Below are positions 11,279 to 20,842 of a DNA stretch of 64,000 bases, in pieces. The stretch is from Anopheles merus (Eukaryota > Arthropoda > Insecta > Diptera > Culicidae), in the NCBI RefSeq assembly GCF_017562075.2, contig NC_054083.1, positions 3,666,273-3,730,272 of the forward strand, read 5' to 3'. Numbering within the stretch: the stretch's first letter is position 1; each line of letters starts with the position of its first letter. The notes beneath the pieces were generated by a model. The model searched no databases. It was not told where the DNA came from and was given only the letters and a program-made list of their open reading frames with translations. Both the position numbers and the translations under genes were made by a program.

Positions 11279-11677
11279 GGGAGAGCCCTAGCCAACGAAT
11301 TAACTGTATGGGGAACAAGAATAACAGGATAAGAGCGGAACACTTACCAAGCACGGGACAAATGAGAGGAGAGCGCACGCGATAAGATGCGAGCGCACGA
11401 GATGCGAGCGCACAAGAGATGCGAGCCGTACGCACTTGTATCGTCGATGCGCTCAACTCTCTCTAACGGGTAACGCACAGACAATTAAACACACTACACA
11501 CACTTAACACTGTACAACTTTTACGCACAGCAAGCACAGATCGCTTCACGTTCAACCCAGCGTACGCAAATCTTCGTGGTGTGTATGGTCGGGGTCAGTG
11601 GCTTGACTTTGGCCGTAATCATCCACCTGGAGCGCGTATCGATAACGTCCGATTCGCTTCGTGGTTGGCGACAGAAT
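11279..11677 (-). promoter_or_regulatory. 5' UTR and probable internal promoter region of the I-type element
   Basis: About 400 bases lie between the element's 5' end and the ORF1 ATG. They contain a short tandem array, about three copies of gatgcgagcgcac with variants (11365-11430). Non-LTR elements carry promoters internally at the 5' end, so repeats here could bind regulators; that is inference only. Confidence 0.4.
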
Positions 11678-11929
11678 GATTTCCGGGCACTTAATCAAAT
11701 AACAAAACCATTTATCCATACCTAGAATAGACGATATAATGGATAATATAGGCAAAAGTAATTTTTTTCCACTATCGATCTGAAGTCCGTTTTTTTTTTC
11801 AAATAATAATAGATCCTAAAGATGCTGCAAAGACGGCTTTCTCCACAACTAAGGCATTATGAATTTACACGAATGCCTATGGGACTAAAAAACAGCCCAT
11901 CTACGTTCCAAAAGCTGATGAATACAGTC
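11678..11929 (+). pseudogene. Gypsy reverse transcriptase, middle segment
   Basis: Continues the RT from 597 after the duplicated gatttccgggcactt. It reads RALNQITKPF, a decayed stretch with stops, then KAHYEFTRMPMGLKNSPSTFQKLMN, the classic Gypsy RT block preceding YLDD. The BEL element interrupts it after MNTV; cagtc at 11925-11929 is the left copy of that element's target-site duplication. Confidence 0.85.
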
Positions 11930-12160
11930 TGTTCAGGCACAGCCCTGTCACTTCATATCGTGCTTAACGAAACACGAACATTCTTCGTTCAATTTCGAGT
12001 GTTCGGCTCGATCGAGTAGTTTATAAATAACAGTGTATGTCGCGAATAAACTCTCTCTTCCAATTTTGCTGCACAACGAATAACTGCTGGTAAATATTAA
12101 AGGTTTGAAAGTTACACCGAAACGCGGAAAATAAATTATCCGAAATAGTGAGATTAAACA
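11930..12160 (+). repeat. 5' LTR of the BEL element
   Basis: 231 bp. It carries the extra five bases (gtcacttcat versus gtcat) missing from the 3' LTR. A TTTATAAAT segment near 12021 and the motif AATAAA at about 12043 could be promoter and polyadenylation signals. The sequence directly after it (ttggtgccgtgacc) is the candidate primer-binding site. Confidence 0.9.
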
Positions 12161-12319
12161 TTGGTGCCGTGACCAGAATTAAGACGAATCTGGTTTTCTG
12201 AATCTTAATTATTCTCGCGATAATCACTGTTTGCGCGCGTGTAACTGTGCTTTAGTCGCCTCACAATCGACCAAGTTCACTGTGTCCGCGAAATTTAGCG
12301 TTTTTTGTCAAACCGCACT

Positions 12320-13235
12320 ATGACTGCTCCGATAAACGTTTTGTCGTCCAGAAGGACAGTTTTACTAGCAGTATTGGCTAAACATGAAATGTTTTTGGCA
12401 GAATTTGACCCGGAACGGGATGCAATCGAAATCAACATTCGCATTGCAAAGGTCCGAAGGTCAGAAGCTTTCCGTTGATTTGGAAGCAATTCAGGCCAAA
12501 TTGGAAGATGCGGCGGCCACCGAGGAAGTGATAAGTCACAATGCCGCGTTACGAGACGATTTTGGCTCGCGTTTGATACGCCTTGAAGCCCATTTGAAGG
12601 CTAAACGGGTGCACGCTCCGCGATCCGCAAGCACAACACCAAACACTAACCCGTTGGTAGGGATAAAACTTCCCACCATCTCACTTCCTGAGTTCGATGG
12701 TGATTACATGCAATGGCTCACGTTTAGGGACACTTTTGAGGGATTAATTCACGAAAACATGGAACTACCACCGATACAAAAGTTTCATTATTTACGAGCT
12801 TCCGTGAAAGGCGAGGCCGCAAAGGTGATCGAAGCAATCACGATCAGCGCAGCCAATTACGAGCTAGCATGGCAAATGCTCACCGAACGATACTCGAATG
12901 AGTATTTGTTAAAGAAACGGCATCTTCAAGCACTTTTTGGTATGGCCACCGTTAAGAAGGAGAGTGCATCAACCCTTCACCATCTTGTGGACGAGTTCGA
13001 ATGTCACAAGACAACGCTCAATCATCTAGGCGAAAAAACGGAGGCATGGAGCTGCTTGTTAGAACACTTAATGTGCACAAAATTGCCTACCTCCACATTA
13101 AGAGATTGGGAGGAAAATGCCTCAACTAGCCAAAATCCTAGTTACGAAGGATTAATCGCATTTTTACAGCGCCGTATGCGAGTGTTGGAAACCCTACAGG
13201 TAAACATTACCGAAGCTCCCCCTACCGTGAACTAA
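12320..13235 (+). pseudogene. BEL gag
   Basis: The best start is the ATG at 12320 (MTAPINVLSSRRTVLLAVLA), whose frame runs into the frame of 12384 by a shift near 12455-12475. The capsid part follows: LPTISLPEFDGDYMQWLTFRDTFEGLIH and the KFHYLRASVKGEAAKVIEAI block, both characteristic of BEL/Pao gag. The frame ends at a TAA at 13233-13235; the same frame continues immediately into the zinc-knuckle/protease region, so the TAA is a nonsense change in what is normally one gag-pol ORF. Gag would form the particle shell. Confidence 0.85.
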
Positions 13236-13265
13236 ACGCACTACGCACATAAACATGCTCCGCCT

Positions 13266-15701
13266 ATGCGCTTAGCAAGCTTTCCGTCAACATCACACGA
13301 CACACGCACATGCCCTATATGCCACTCCGATCACAATTTAACGAAATGTCCCCGTTTCATGCAAATGTCACCGGAGGAACGGTACCGAAACACAATGACA
13401 CTGACATTGTGCTTGAATTGCTTGCGCGACAATCACCGTGTGCGTGATTGCTCATCGCAATACAAGTGCAGACACTGCAATTCAACACACCACTCGCTTT
13501 TACACTCTTCACAAAATTACGGCACATTTTCCACTGCGAACACGTCAGCTGCCCAAAATGCTTCCGTACGCAACACACACAACACAGACGATCACACGGC
13601 AAACACGCAACGCACTTATGCAGCAGCATTGAGGCAAACAACGGAACAAGTTCTGCTTCAAACTGCACTTGTAAACATTGTTGATGCACATGGCATAATG
13701 CATCCTGCACGCGCACTTTTAGATAGTGCCTCCCAGCCAGATTTGATGAGTAGCCGTTTTGCTAACCGGCTAGGTATCAAATCGGGCACGGTCGACATCA
13801 CGCTGATTGGTGCTGGTCAATCGTCCACCCCGGTGCGGAAATCGATGCGCACCACGGTATCATCCAGAGCGAGCCCTTATGCGATTAACGTTGAGTTTTT
13901 GATAGTCGAGAAGCTTATTGCTGACCTGCCCGCACATGATGTGCCCACCAGCGGCTGGAAATTACCGCCACATATCATATTCGCCGACCCCCATTTCGAT
14001 AAGTCGGCACCGATCGACATTATTCTCGGTGCCCGGCACTATCACACGTTCTTTGTAAGCGGGGCGCAATATAAAATGTCATCGAATCTACCAGTCCTGA
14101 TGGAGAGCGTATTTGGCTGGGTCGTGAGTGGATCAGCACCTACCTCTCAGCCAGCAACATCCAATACTTTTCACACTTCATCCGTGGTGTGTATGGTTTC
14201 ATTAGAAGAATCAATAGAGCGTTTCTGGAAAGTAGAAGAACTACAGGTTAACGATGGCTATTCTCCTGAGGATCGCAAATGTGAGCAATTTTACAAAGAT
14301 ACAACACAGCGAGATGAAGCTGGTCGTTATATGGTATGCTTACCTAAACAAGCAGACTTCGACGATAAGCTTGACCTTTCGAAGGCAGCAGCATTAAGGC
14401 GGTTTAGTTTGTTAGAAAGGAGGTTAGAACGAGATCCAAACGTAAAAGCGGCGTACCATGATTTCATGCATGAGTATCTGGAGCTTGGGCACATGTCACG
14501 CATAAAAAATCCCTCCGACGACGAATGCGCGTATTATCTGCCTCACCATCCCGTGTTCAAAGCCGCTAGCTCCACAACAAAGGTTCGCGTGGTATTTGAT
14601 GGTTCAGCTAAGACGTCCACCGGCTTTTCGCTAAACGAGGCGTTATGCGTCGGCCCTGTCGTGCAGGACGATCTACTCGACATAATTTTTCGCTTCCGCA
14701 CATATAAGGTAGCCGTTGTTGGAGATATTGCGAAAATGTATCGACAAGTATTCCATCCTAACGACCGGAAATTTCTACGCATTTGCTTTCGATTTTCGCC
14801 TCACTCGCCAATCGAATATTTTGAGCTGAATACGGTTACTTATGGCTTAGCCCCCTCATCATTCTTGGCAACCAGAACATTGCTGCAGCTTGCAAACGAT
14901 GAGGGCGCCTCTTGTCCCAATGCTGCAGCTGCTTTGAAAACTAACTTCTATGTTGACGATTTCATCGGTGGTGCTGATTCCATCGGAAATGCTCGCCAGT
15001 TGCGAATCGAGCTTTCTCAATTGCTCGCCAAGGGCGGCTTCGAGCTGCGAAAGTGGACATCCAATCAGCTTGAGGTGCTCGCCGGTTTAAATGCGGATCA
15101 AATCGGCACACAGTCAGCGCGGCAATTCTTACCACACGAGACGGTAAAGGCTCTTGGTGTTTCATGGGAGCCAGAGCATGACGTTTTATCCTTCGAATCC
15201 GCAATATCCAGTGATGTGTCCATTCCGACAAAGCGATCCATTCTATCCAAGGTAGCTCGCATGTTCGATCCGCTGGGCCTGATCTCCCCGATTGTCATTC
15301 GGGCCAAGATGATGATGCAGGAATTATGGTGGCAGAAAGCTGGTTGGGACGAGTATGTTCCAGATACTATCTGTAAGAAATGGAAAACAATACAAGAGGA
15401 TTGGCAACTCATCTCTGAATTCAAGGTTAATCGTTATGCTCTTCTACCTGGTGCGCGTATTCAGCTACATACCTTCTGTGATGCATCGGAGGCAGCATAT
15501 GGAGCCTGCTTTTATGCGCGTTGTGAAGGCGAAGGTGGGCAGATTCGCATAACGTTGCTTTCTTCCAAATCGCGTGTGGCACCGCTCAAGCGCGTCACAC
15601 TACCCCGCCTTGAACTATGCGCTGCTGTATTAGGAGCACACCTGCATCACCGAGTAAAGAAGGCGATGGGGACTTTTGGTCGGATTCCACCATCACCTTA
15701 A
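13266..15701 (+). pseudogene. BEL pol N-terminal part: zinc knuckles, protease, reverse transcriptase, RNase H start
   Basis: In the gag frame after the TAA. The start holds CPICHSDHNLTKCPRF and CLNCLRDNHRVRDC (knuckles), then the protease with ALLDSASQPDLMSSRFA (active-site D-S-A). RT follows, with KVRVVFDGSAKTSTGFSLN and the catalytic NFYVDDFIGG near 14948-14977. RNase H starts at HTFCDASEAAYGACFY. The frame ends artificially at 15701 because of a small indel near 15660-15690; the protein continues in the frame from 15617. This half is otherwise well preserved. It would process gag-pol and copy the RNA. Confidence 0.9.
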
Positions 15702-16305
15702 CCTGGATCAGCGCCACACCCAACACATGGGCAACGTTTGTGGCTAACCGGGTATCTGAAGTACAGCATTACTCACACCCGGGGCAGTGGAGACATGTAC
15801 CCGGCGCGTCTAATCCTGCTGACCTGGTTTCACGAGGCATGTCAGCCGCTGATTTCCTGAAAAGCAAACTGTGGAGCTTCGGTCCGGATTGGCTATCTTT
15901 GCCCGCTTCCATCTGGCCCAACTCTAACCCGGAACCAGCCAACGAAACGAATCTAGAGATTCGCCAGGTGAGTGCTGCCGTTGTAAACACAACCACTAAT
16001 CACCCTTGGTTTGCGTTGTGTTCTAGCTACAAGCGATTGCTGCGTATCGTATCATACTGCATTCGCTTCACACGTAACGCTAAGGAAAAGGCACGCACTC
16101 AGCGAACAGCAGCACAGCACCCCGCACCTTTAATCGTCACACCCGAGTACATGGAAACAGCAAACACTGTGTTAAGCCGCCTAGCACAGCAGGATGCATT
16201 TTCAGCTGAACTCGGGCAGCTCAAAAAGGGAAACGAAGTCATGAGGCAATCACCTTTACGGGCACTAAGTCCATTCCTTGACGAACAAGGAAAGGAATCC
16301 GTGTA
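15702..16305 (+). pseudogene. BEL pol middle part: RNase H end and linker
   Basis: Continues the RNase H (FWSDSTITLTWI) after the frameshift and includes WRHVPGASNPADLVSRG, a BEL-specific motif just downstream of RNase H. A second frameshift near 16290 breaks the block GIRVGGRLRLSQLPY that precedes integrase in BEL elements. No stop other than the frameshift-derived one at 16304-16306. Confidence 0.85.
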
Positions 16306-17532
16306 GGTGGACGTTTACGGCTATCTCAACTTCCCTACCAAGCTAAGCATCCTGTTTTGCTTCCCAAGAAACATCCGTTCGCGCAATTGATCGCAAAGTA
16401 TCAACACGAGGAGCTTCGTCATGGAGGAGGAAGGCTGCTCTTATCTCGAATTCGCGAAGAGTTTTGGCCGTTAGATGGAAGGCATCTTGTTAAGCACATT
16501 GTGCAGAATTGTTTTCGGTGCATTCGACAGCGACCGACACTTGAACAGCAACAACTTGGACAGCTTCCAGCGCAGCGCATCACTCCCAGCCGGCCTTTTA
16601 GTGTTACCGGAGTGGATTACGCCGGTCCATTATACCTGAAGCCAGCCCACAAACGAGCCGCCCCGGGAAAATGCTACCTCTGCGTGTTTGTTTGTTTTTC
16701 CACTAAGGCCGTACACTTGGAGCTGGTAAGTGATCTAACTACTGCTGGTTTTTTAGCTGCATTACACTGATTCACAGCACGACGCGGTTTACCGGCACAC
16801 ATACATTCGAACAACGGGAAAAACTTCGAAGGCGCGGCGAGGGAGCTTCACGAGCTGTTCGAAATGTTTCGCGATGAACAGCAGCTACATCTAATTGTGA
16901 CAGATTGCACTAACCGCGGCATCAATTGGCACTTCACCCCTCCCAAGGCACCACACTTCGGCGGATTGTGGGAAGCAGCTGTGAAGACCGCCAAGCGACA
17001 CCTTTTTCGGCAGTTAGGCAGCACGCGACTATCCTACGAAGGCTACACAACTGTCCTACATCAGATTGAGGCGGCGATGAACTCGCGGCCTCTCCTACCT
17101 ATGTCAGACGACCCTAACGATATATCGGCACTTACCCCAGCGCATTTCCTCGTGGGCACATCGATGCATGCTGTCCCCGAGCCGGACTACACCCATCTTC
17201 GTTCCTGCACCCTCAGCGACTTGCAGAAGTGGCGAGAAATGGTGCAGCGCTTGTGGAAGCACTGGACGACGGAATACCTGCAAGAGATGCAACGTGATAA
17301 CACCATATCGAAGAGGAACGACAGCATCTTACCTGGCAGACTGGTCATCCTGAAGGATGATTTCCTCCCCCCAACCCGTTGGCCACTCGCACGTATCGTA
17401 CATGTGCACACCGGAGACGACAAGCTGACAAGGGTAGTAACACTGAAAACATCAAAAGGTATCGTAACTCCTCCGATAACAAAGATTTGTATCTTACCTG
17501 TGGCAGAGGCCGACGAGAGCACATGCACCTAA
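16290..17532 (+). pseudogene. BEL integrase (premature stop, altered catalytic Asp)
   Basis: The zinc-binding HHCC module reads HEELRHGGGRLLLSRIREEFW...CFRCIRQRP. The core starts with TGVDYAGPLYL (first Asp). A TGA at 16768-16770 interrupts the frame, which continues unchanged. The second catalytic block, normally S-D-N-G, reads SNNGKNFEGA, with AAC in place of the Asp codon at 16810-16812. The third block, FGGLWEAAVKTAKRHL, keeps its Glu. The C-terminal part, with SILPGRLVILKDDFLPPTRWPLARIV, is intact to the TAA at 17530-17532. The two defects make this integrase inactive. Confidence 0.88.
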
Positions 17533-17576
17533 TTTCTGTTTATTTTGATTGTTTTTGTTTTTTGTTGACTTGCGTC

Positions 17577-17589
17577 AAGGGGGGGAGGA
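17577..17589 (+). other. Polypurine tract of the BEL element
   Basis: aagggggggagga sits directly before the 3' LTR and would prime plus-strand synthesis. Confidence 0.8.
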
Positions 17590-17815
17590 TGTTCAGGCAC
17601 AGCCCTGTCATATCGTGCTTAACGAAACACGAACATTCTTCGTTCAATTTCGAGTGTTCGGCTCGATCGAGTAGTTTATAAATAACAGTGTATGTCGCGA
17701 ATAAACTCTCTCTTCCAATTTTGCTGCACAACGAATAACTGCTGGTAAATATTAAAGGTTTGAAAGTTACACCGAAACGCGGAAAATAAATTATCCGAAA
17801 TAGTGAGATTAAACA
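17590..17815 (+). repeat. 3' LTR of the BEL element
   Basis: 226 bp, identical by eye to 11930-12160 except for the 5-base indel. It is followed by cagtc (17816-17820), the right target-site duplication, and then by the Gypsy RT continuation. Confidence 0.92.
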
Positions 17816-17941
17816 CAGTCATATATGCTATACAGCCGGTAAAAGCATTCGTCTATTTAGATGACATTGTAGTTTTTGGTGAAACCATAGAGGAACACAA
17901 CATCAATTTAATTAAAAAATTTAATGGTTTAAAACATTAAA
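17816..17941 (+). pseudogene. Gypsy reverse transcriptase, catalytic YLDD segment
   Basis: Reads YAIQPVKAFVYLDDIVVFG, the active site of the interrupted Gypsy element, then EEHNINLIKKF. The SINE interrupts it. aaaacattaaa at 17931-17941 is the left copy of the SINE's 11-bp duplication. Confidence 0.88.
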
Positions 17942-18150
17942 GGCCGGTCTCGTAGTACAGTCGTCAACTCGTGCGACTGAACAACATGCCCGTCATGGGT
18001 TCAATCCCCAAATGGACCGTGCCGCCATACGTAGGACTGACTATCCTGCTATGGGGGGAAATCAATTAGTCACTGAAAGCCAAACCCACAAGTGGTGCAG
18101 GCAGGCCTTGACCGACAACGGTTGTTGAGCCAAAGAAGAAGAAGAAGAAG
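17942..18150 (+). mobile_element. tRNA-derived SINE (SINE200-like), complete copy
   Basis: 209 bp starting ggccggtctcg. A tRNA-like head has an A-box region (gtacagtcgtcaactcg) and a B box (gggttcaatcccc), the internal RNA polymerase III promoter. The body contains gccgccatacgtaggactg and caggccttgaccgacaacg. It ends in a (GAA)n/(AAG)n tail. The flanking 11-bp duplication aaaacattaaa (17931-17941, 18151-18161) shows target-primed insertion by a non-LTR partner. I recall this sequence as the Anopheles SINE200 family. Other copies: 41706-41911, 50023-50226, 57425-57627. Confidence 0.88.
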
Positions 18151-18161
18151 AAAACATTAAA

Positions 18162-18942
18162 CCTAAAAATAGAACCTTCTTAATGCAAACTATTACATAA
18201 ACAAATAAATTATCTTGGGCATACAATCAACGCAGACGGAATTAAACCTACAAAAACTAATATTGATGCAATAGTAAATATGCCAGCACCAAAAACATTG
18301 AAACAACTCAGATCCTTTTTAGGTGCTATTAACTTTTACGGAAAATTCATTCCCAATGTTTCCGATGTACGAAAGCCCTTGCACGAACTTTTAAACAAAG
18401 ATTCGAAATTTGCTTGGGATGAACACTGCGATGAGGCTTTCCAAATTCTTAAAAAATTCTTGATTTCGGAACCCATATTAGTACGACCAAATCACAATGA
18501 TATGTTTATAATCACTACAGATGCCAGTGATTATGCACTTGGAGCAGTGCTTTCTAATGAAGCAACTAAAGAAAAACCAATTTCATATGCTAGTAGATCT
18601 CTTTTAGGGGCGGAGAAAAGATACCACCCTATCGAAAAAGAATTATTAGCGATTGTATGGGCAGTAGAACATTTTAAGCACTATGTATTTGGTCAGAAAT
18701 TTGTTATCTATTCTGATCATAGACCGCTTGTTTCTATTTGGCGCCTCTAATAAAATTATACGATATTAACAAGACTAAGACTTAGATTACAAGGCTTAGA
18801 ATGCGAAGTACGATACATGAAAGGAAGAGAAAATGTAGTCGCAAACCTTCTGTCTCGGCTTCCGGGTGTGGAAATGAAAGAGATAGAGGAAGCTGAAAAT
18901 CACACGTTAGCTGTTGTTACTCGGCGGCAAATGAAAAACAAT
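18162..18942 (+). pseudogene. Gypsy RT thumb and RNase H
   Basis: Resumes after the SINE with YLGHTINADGIKPTKTN, then LKQLRSFLGAINFYGKFIPN (RT thumb) and the RNase H block FIITTDASDYALGAVLS, EKRYHPIEKELLAIVWAVEHFKHY and FVIYSDHRPLVSI. RNase H D, E and D are present. A small deletion after SIWRL (about 18750) breaks the frame, and coding resumes (RLRLQGLECEVRYMKGRENVVANLLSRLPG) up to the MITE at 18946. Confidence 0.88.
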
Positions 18943-18945
18943 ATT

Positions 18946-19474
18946 GGGGGCCTTTCCGTTTTAAGCTCGTAGGCTGAAATTTCAGCCTGTCAGCTTTTTG
19001 CATTATCAAAATGCATTAGCATTTTTGGGTAAAATATACAGGTGGGCTTATCCCAAGGTGTATGAATTTAGAAGACTGATTTTTATCGCTTCTGTTTCTG
19101 AATGAAGATTTTAAGAGTGTTTTGTGTATCCGTTAAGCCTCAAGAAAGCTTGTTTGAACAAAAGTTTTCACTCATCCTGTCAAAAAGTGATATTCAAATT
19201 TGGTTATTAAACATGCTATGAGACCACCTGGATTACATTCACTTTGATTCTGGATTCCATCACCAGATCTCTTTAATGCACCTTGGGATAAATATAAACA
19301 AACCCGTGTTTTCGAGCAGGTACTCGAATCTAATTCTAGCTTTGTGGCTAGAATAATCTAGACTGAAAATTGCAGGCTAGTTTTTTGTGTGGTTTTGTAT
19401 GAAGTGTTTACATGATTTCAGCCTCCAACTGTCAAACTCCATACAAAAAAATAACTAGAATTGTGAAGGCCCCC
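18946..19474. mobile_element. Short DNA transposon (MITE), 529 bp, inserted in Gypsy
   Basis: Starts gggggcctt and ends aaggccccc, a 9-bp perfect terminal inverted repeat, flanked by att on both sides (18943-18945, 19475-19477). Subterminal copies of aggctgaaat occur in inverse orientation near both ends. No coding capacity. A 3-bp duplication suggests a PIF/Harbinger-type transposase, but that is inference. Gypsy coding resumes right after it. Confidence 0.7.
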
Positions 19475-20724
19475 ATTATTTGTGAAAACATTAAGCAACA
19501 TGAGGCTACGAAAGAGACATGTGAGAATTTAGAGCAACAACACTAGGAGGATTTGTTAAAATAACTATCGATAACGATCCAAATGAGAACAAAATGCGAA
19601 GGAAAGAACGATTGAATGATATGCCGCAAGTTGATAAAACTAAATTCAAAAATTAGAAACCGGGCAATGTGAGAATAGAAGTAGAAAGAAGCGAGATAGA
19701 AACAGTTTTGAAAGAATTTCACGACGCACCTTTAGGAGGACACGTAGGGGTACGTAGAATGAAAAAAAGGATAAAAGAGTTGTTTTACTGGAAGGATATG
19801 AACGTCGATATAGAAAGATACGTTAAAACGTGTAGATCTTGTCAATGTAACAAGATTAGCCGGTGCAACAAAATACCCATGCAAATAACAACCACTTCAA
19901 ATAATCCCTTCGATAAGCTATACATGGATATTGTCATTCTCCCGGAATCAGAAAAGGGTAACAAATACGGACTAGTGATTCAGGATGACTTAACAAGATA
20001 TATAATAGTTTTACCAATGGAAAATCAAGAGTCAACAACCGTAGCAAAAGCATTTGTCGAAGGAGTAATATGCCATGTTGGGGCTCCTTTGGAATTAGTA
20101 ACCGACCAAGGGACAAATTTTATGAGCCAGTTTATGAAGGATACTTGCAAACTATTGAAAATAAAAAAAATAAACACTTCGGCATATCATCCTCAAGCAA
20201 ACCTCGTAGAACGAGCTAATAGAGAACTAAAAATTTACTTAAGACAGTTTGTAGGGCAAAACTATCAAACATGAGACAGATATTTACCATACTTTGCATT
20301 TGAATACAATACTACAGTGAATACATCAACGGGATTTACCCCATATGAACTAATCTATGGCAGGAAGGCAAGATTACCGACATCAATTTTCAACCAAAAG
20401 AACAATAAGCGAGTGTATAATGATTTTTGTGAGGAGCTTAAATTAAGATTAAACGAAATACATTTAATAGCGAAAAAAAATCTGATCAAATCAAAAGAGC
20501 TGAGGAAACAACAATATGATCAAGATGCAAAAGAATGGAAGCCTATGTGGGGGGAAAAAGTGTTGGTAAGAAATATCCCAACAGGTGCAGGACAGAAGCT
20601 ACAAAGCTTGTGGAAAGGTCCGTATGAAGTAGTAGAGATTCCCAGCCACCAAACATGTGTCGTAAGAAATGGAAAAAGATTCGAAAAAGTTCACTATAAT
20701 AGGTTAAAAAGATTCTATGATTGA
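19475..20724 (+). pseudogene. Gypsy integrase
   Basis: Coding resumes after the MITE. The HHCC zinc module is FHDAPLGGHVGVRRMKKRI...CRSCQCNK (about 19710-19865). The core has LYMDIVILP (D), VTDQGTNF (D) and ANLVERANRELKIYLRQ (E), so the catalytic triad is kept. A TGA near 20272 interrupts the frame; the rest (20317-20724) has TGFTPYELIYGRKARLP and a C-terminal region ending FEKVHYNRLKRFYD. Integrase would insert the cDNA. Apart from a few stops it is the best-preserved part of this old element. Confidence 0.88.
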
Positions 20725-20842
20725 TAGGTTTAGGGTTTAGCTAGGCATAAGGTAAAAAAAAGTAAGGTGAATTCTCTTGGAATCCTTCATACTCCTATTA
20801 TCGTGCAAATTATCCTATTATCGTAGTATTAAGTTCACTAGG
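20725..20842 (+). other. Gypsy 3' untranslated sequence before the RTE
   Basis: Short non-coding stretch with a tandem catcctattatcg-like unit (cctattatcgtgcaaattatcctattatcgtag). It ends with ttcactagg, the unit repeated after the RTE at 24167-24175 and beyond. Confidence 0.5.

Larger units (their letters stand above)
598..11677 (-). mobile_element. I-clade non-LTR retrotransposon with ORF1, ORF2 and RNase H, inserted in the Gypsy RT
   Basis: On the minus strand the element runs from 11677 (5') to 598 (3', poly-A seen as poly-T at 598-607). It is flanked by a 15-bp duplication (gatttccgggcactt at 583-597 and 11678-11692), a length typical of target-primed insertion. Order: 5' UTR, ORF1 with CCHC knuckles, ORF2 with APE endonuclease, RT, RNase H and a terminal Cys/His motif, then a 0.84-kb 3' UTR. 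RNase H plus three ORF1 knuckles point to the I group. Without the LTR element nested at 2613-7344 its length is about 6.3 kb, close to full length. Several frameshifts and an altered RT active site show that it is inactive. Confidence 0.88.
11930..17815 (+). mobile_element. BEL/Pao LTR retrotransposon, complete with both LTRs, inserted in the Gypsy RT
   Basis: 5.9 kb, flanked by the 5-bp duplication cagtc (11925-11929 and 17816-17820), the length usual for BEL/Pao. LTRs at 11930-12160 and 17590-17815 start tgttcaggca and end agattaaaca. They are identical by eye apart from a 5-base indel, so insertion was recent. The internal region holds gag, protease, RT, RNase H and integrase in BEL order, followed by a purine tract. 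Despite the near-identical LTRs, the coding region has two premature stops, about three frameshifts and a changed integrase residue. It may have been mobilised in trans as a defective copy. Confidence 0.93.

Noticed and set aside
12384..12489. Start of BEL gag at the ATG at 12384
   Set aside because: The upstream ATG at 12320 opens a better gag N-terminus, and a frameshift near 12455-12475 explains the frame change.
17942..18015. tRNA gene
   Set aside because: A and B boxes are present, but the sequence does not fold into a full tRNA and continues into a SINE body with target duplications.
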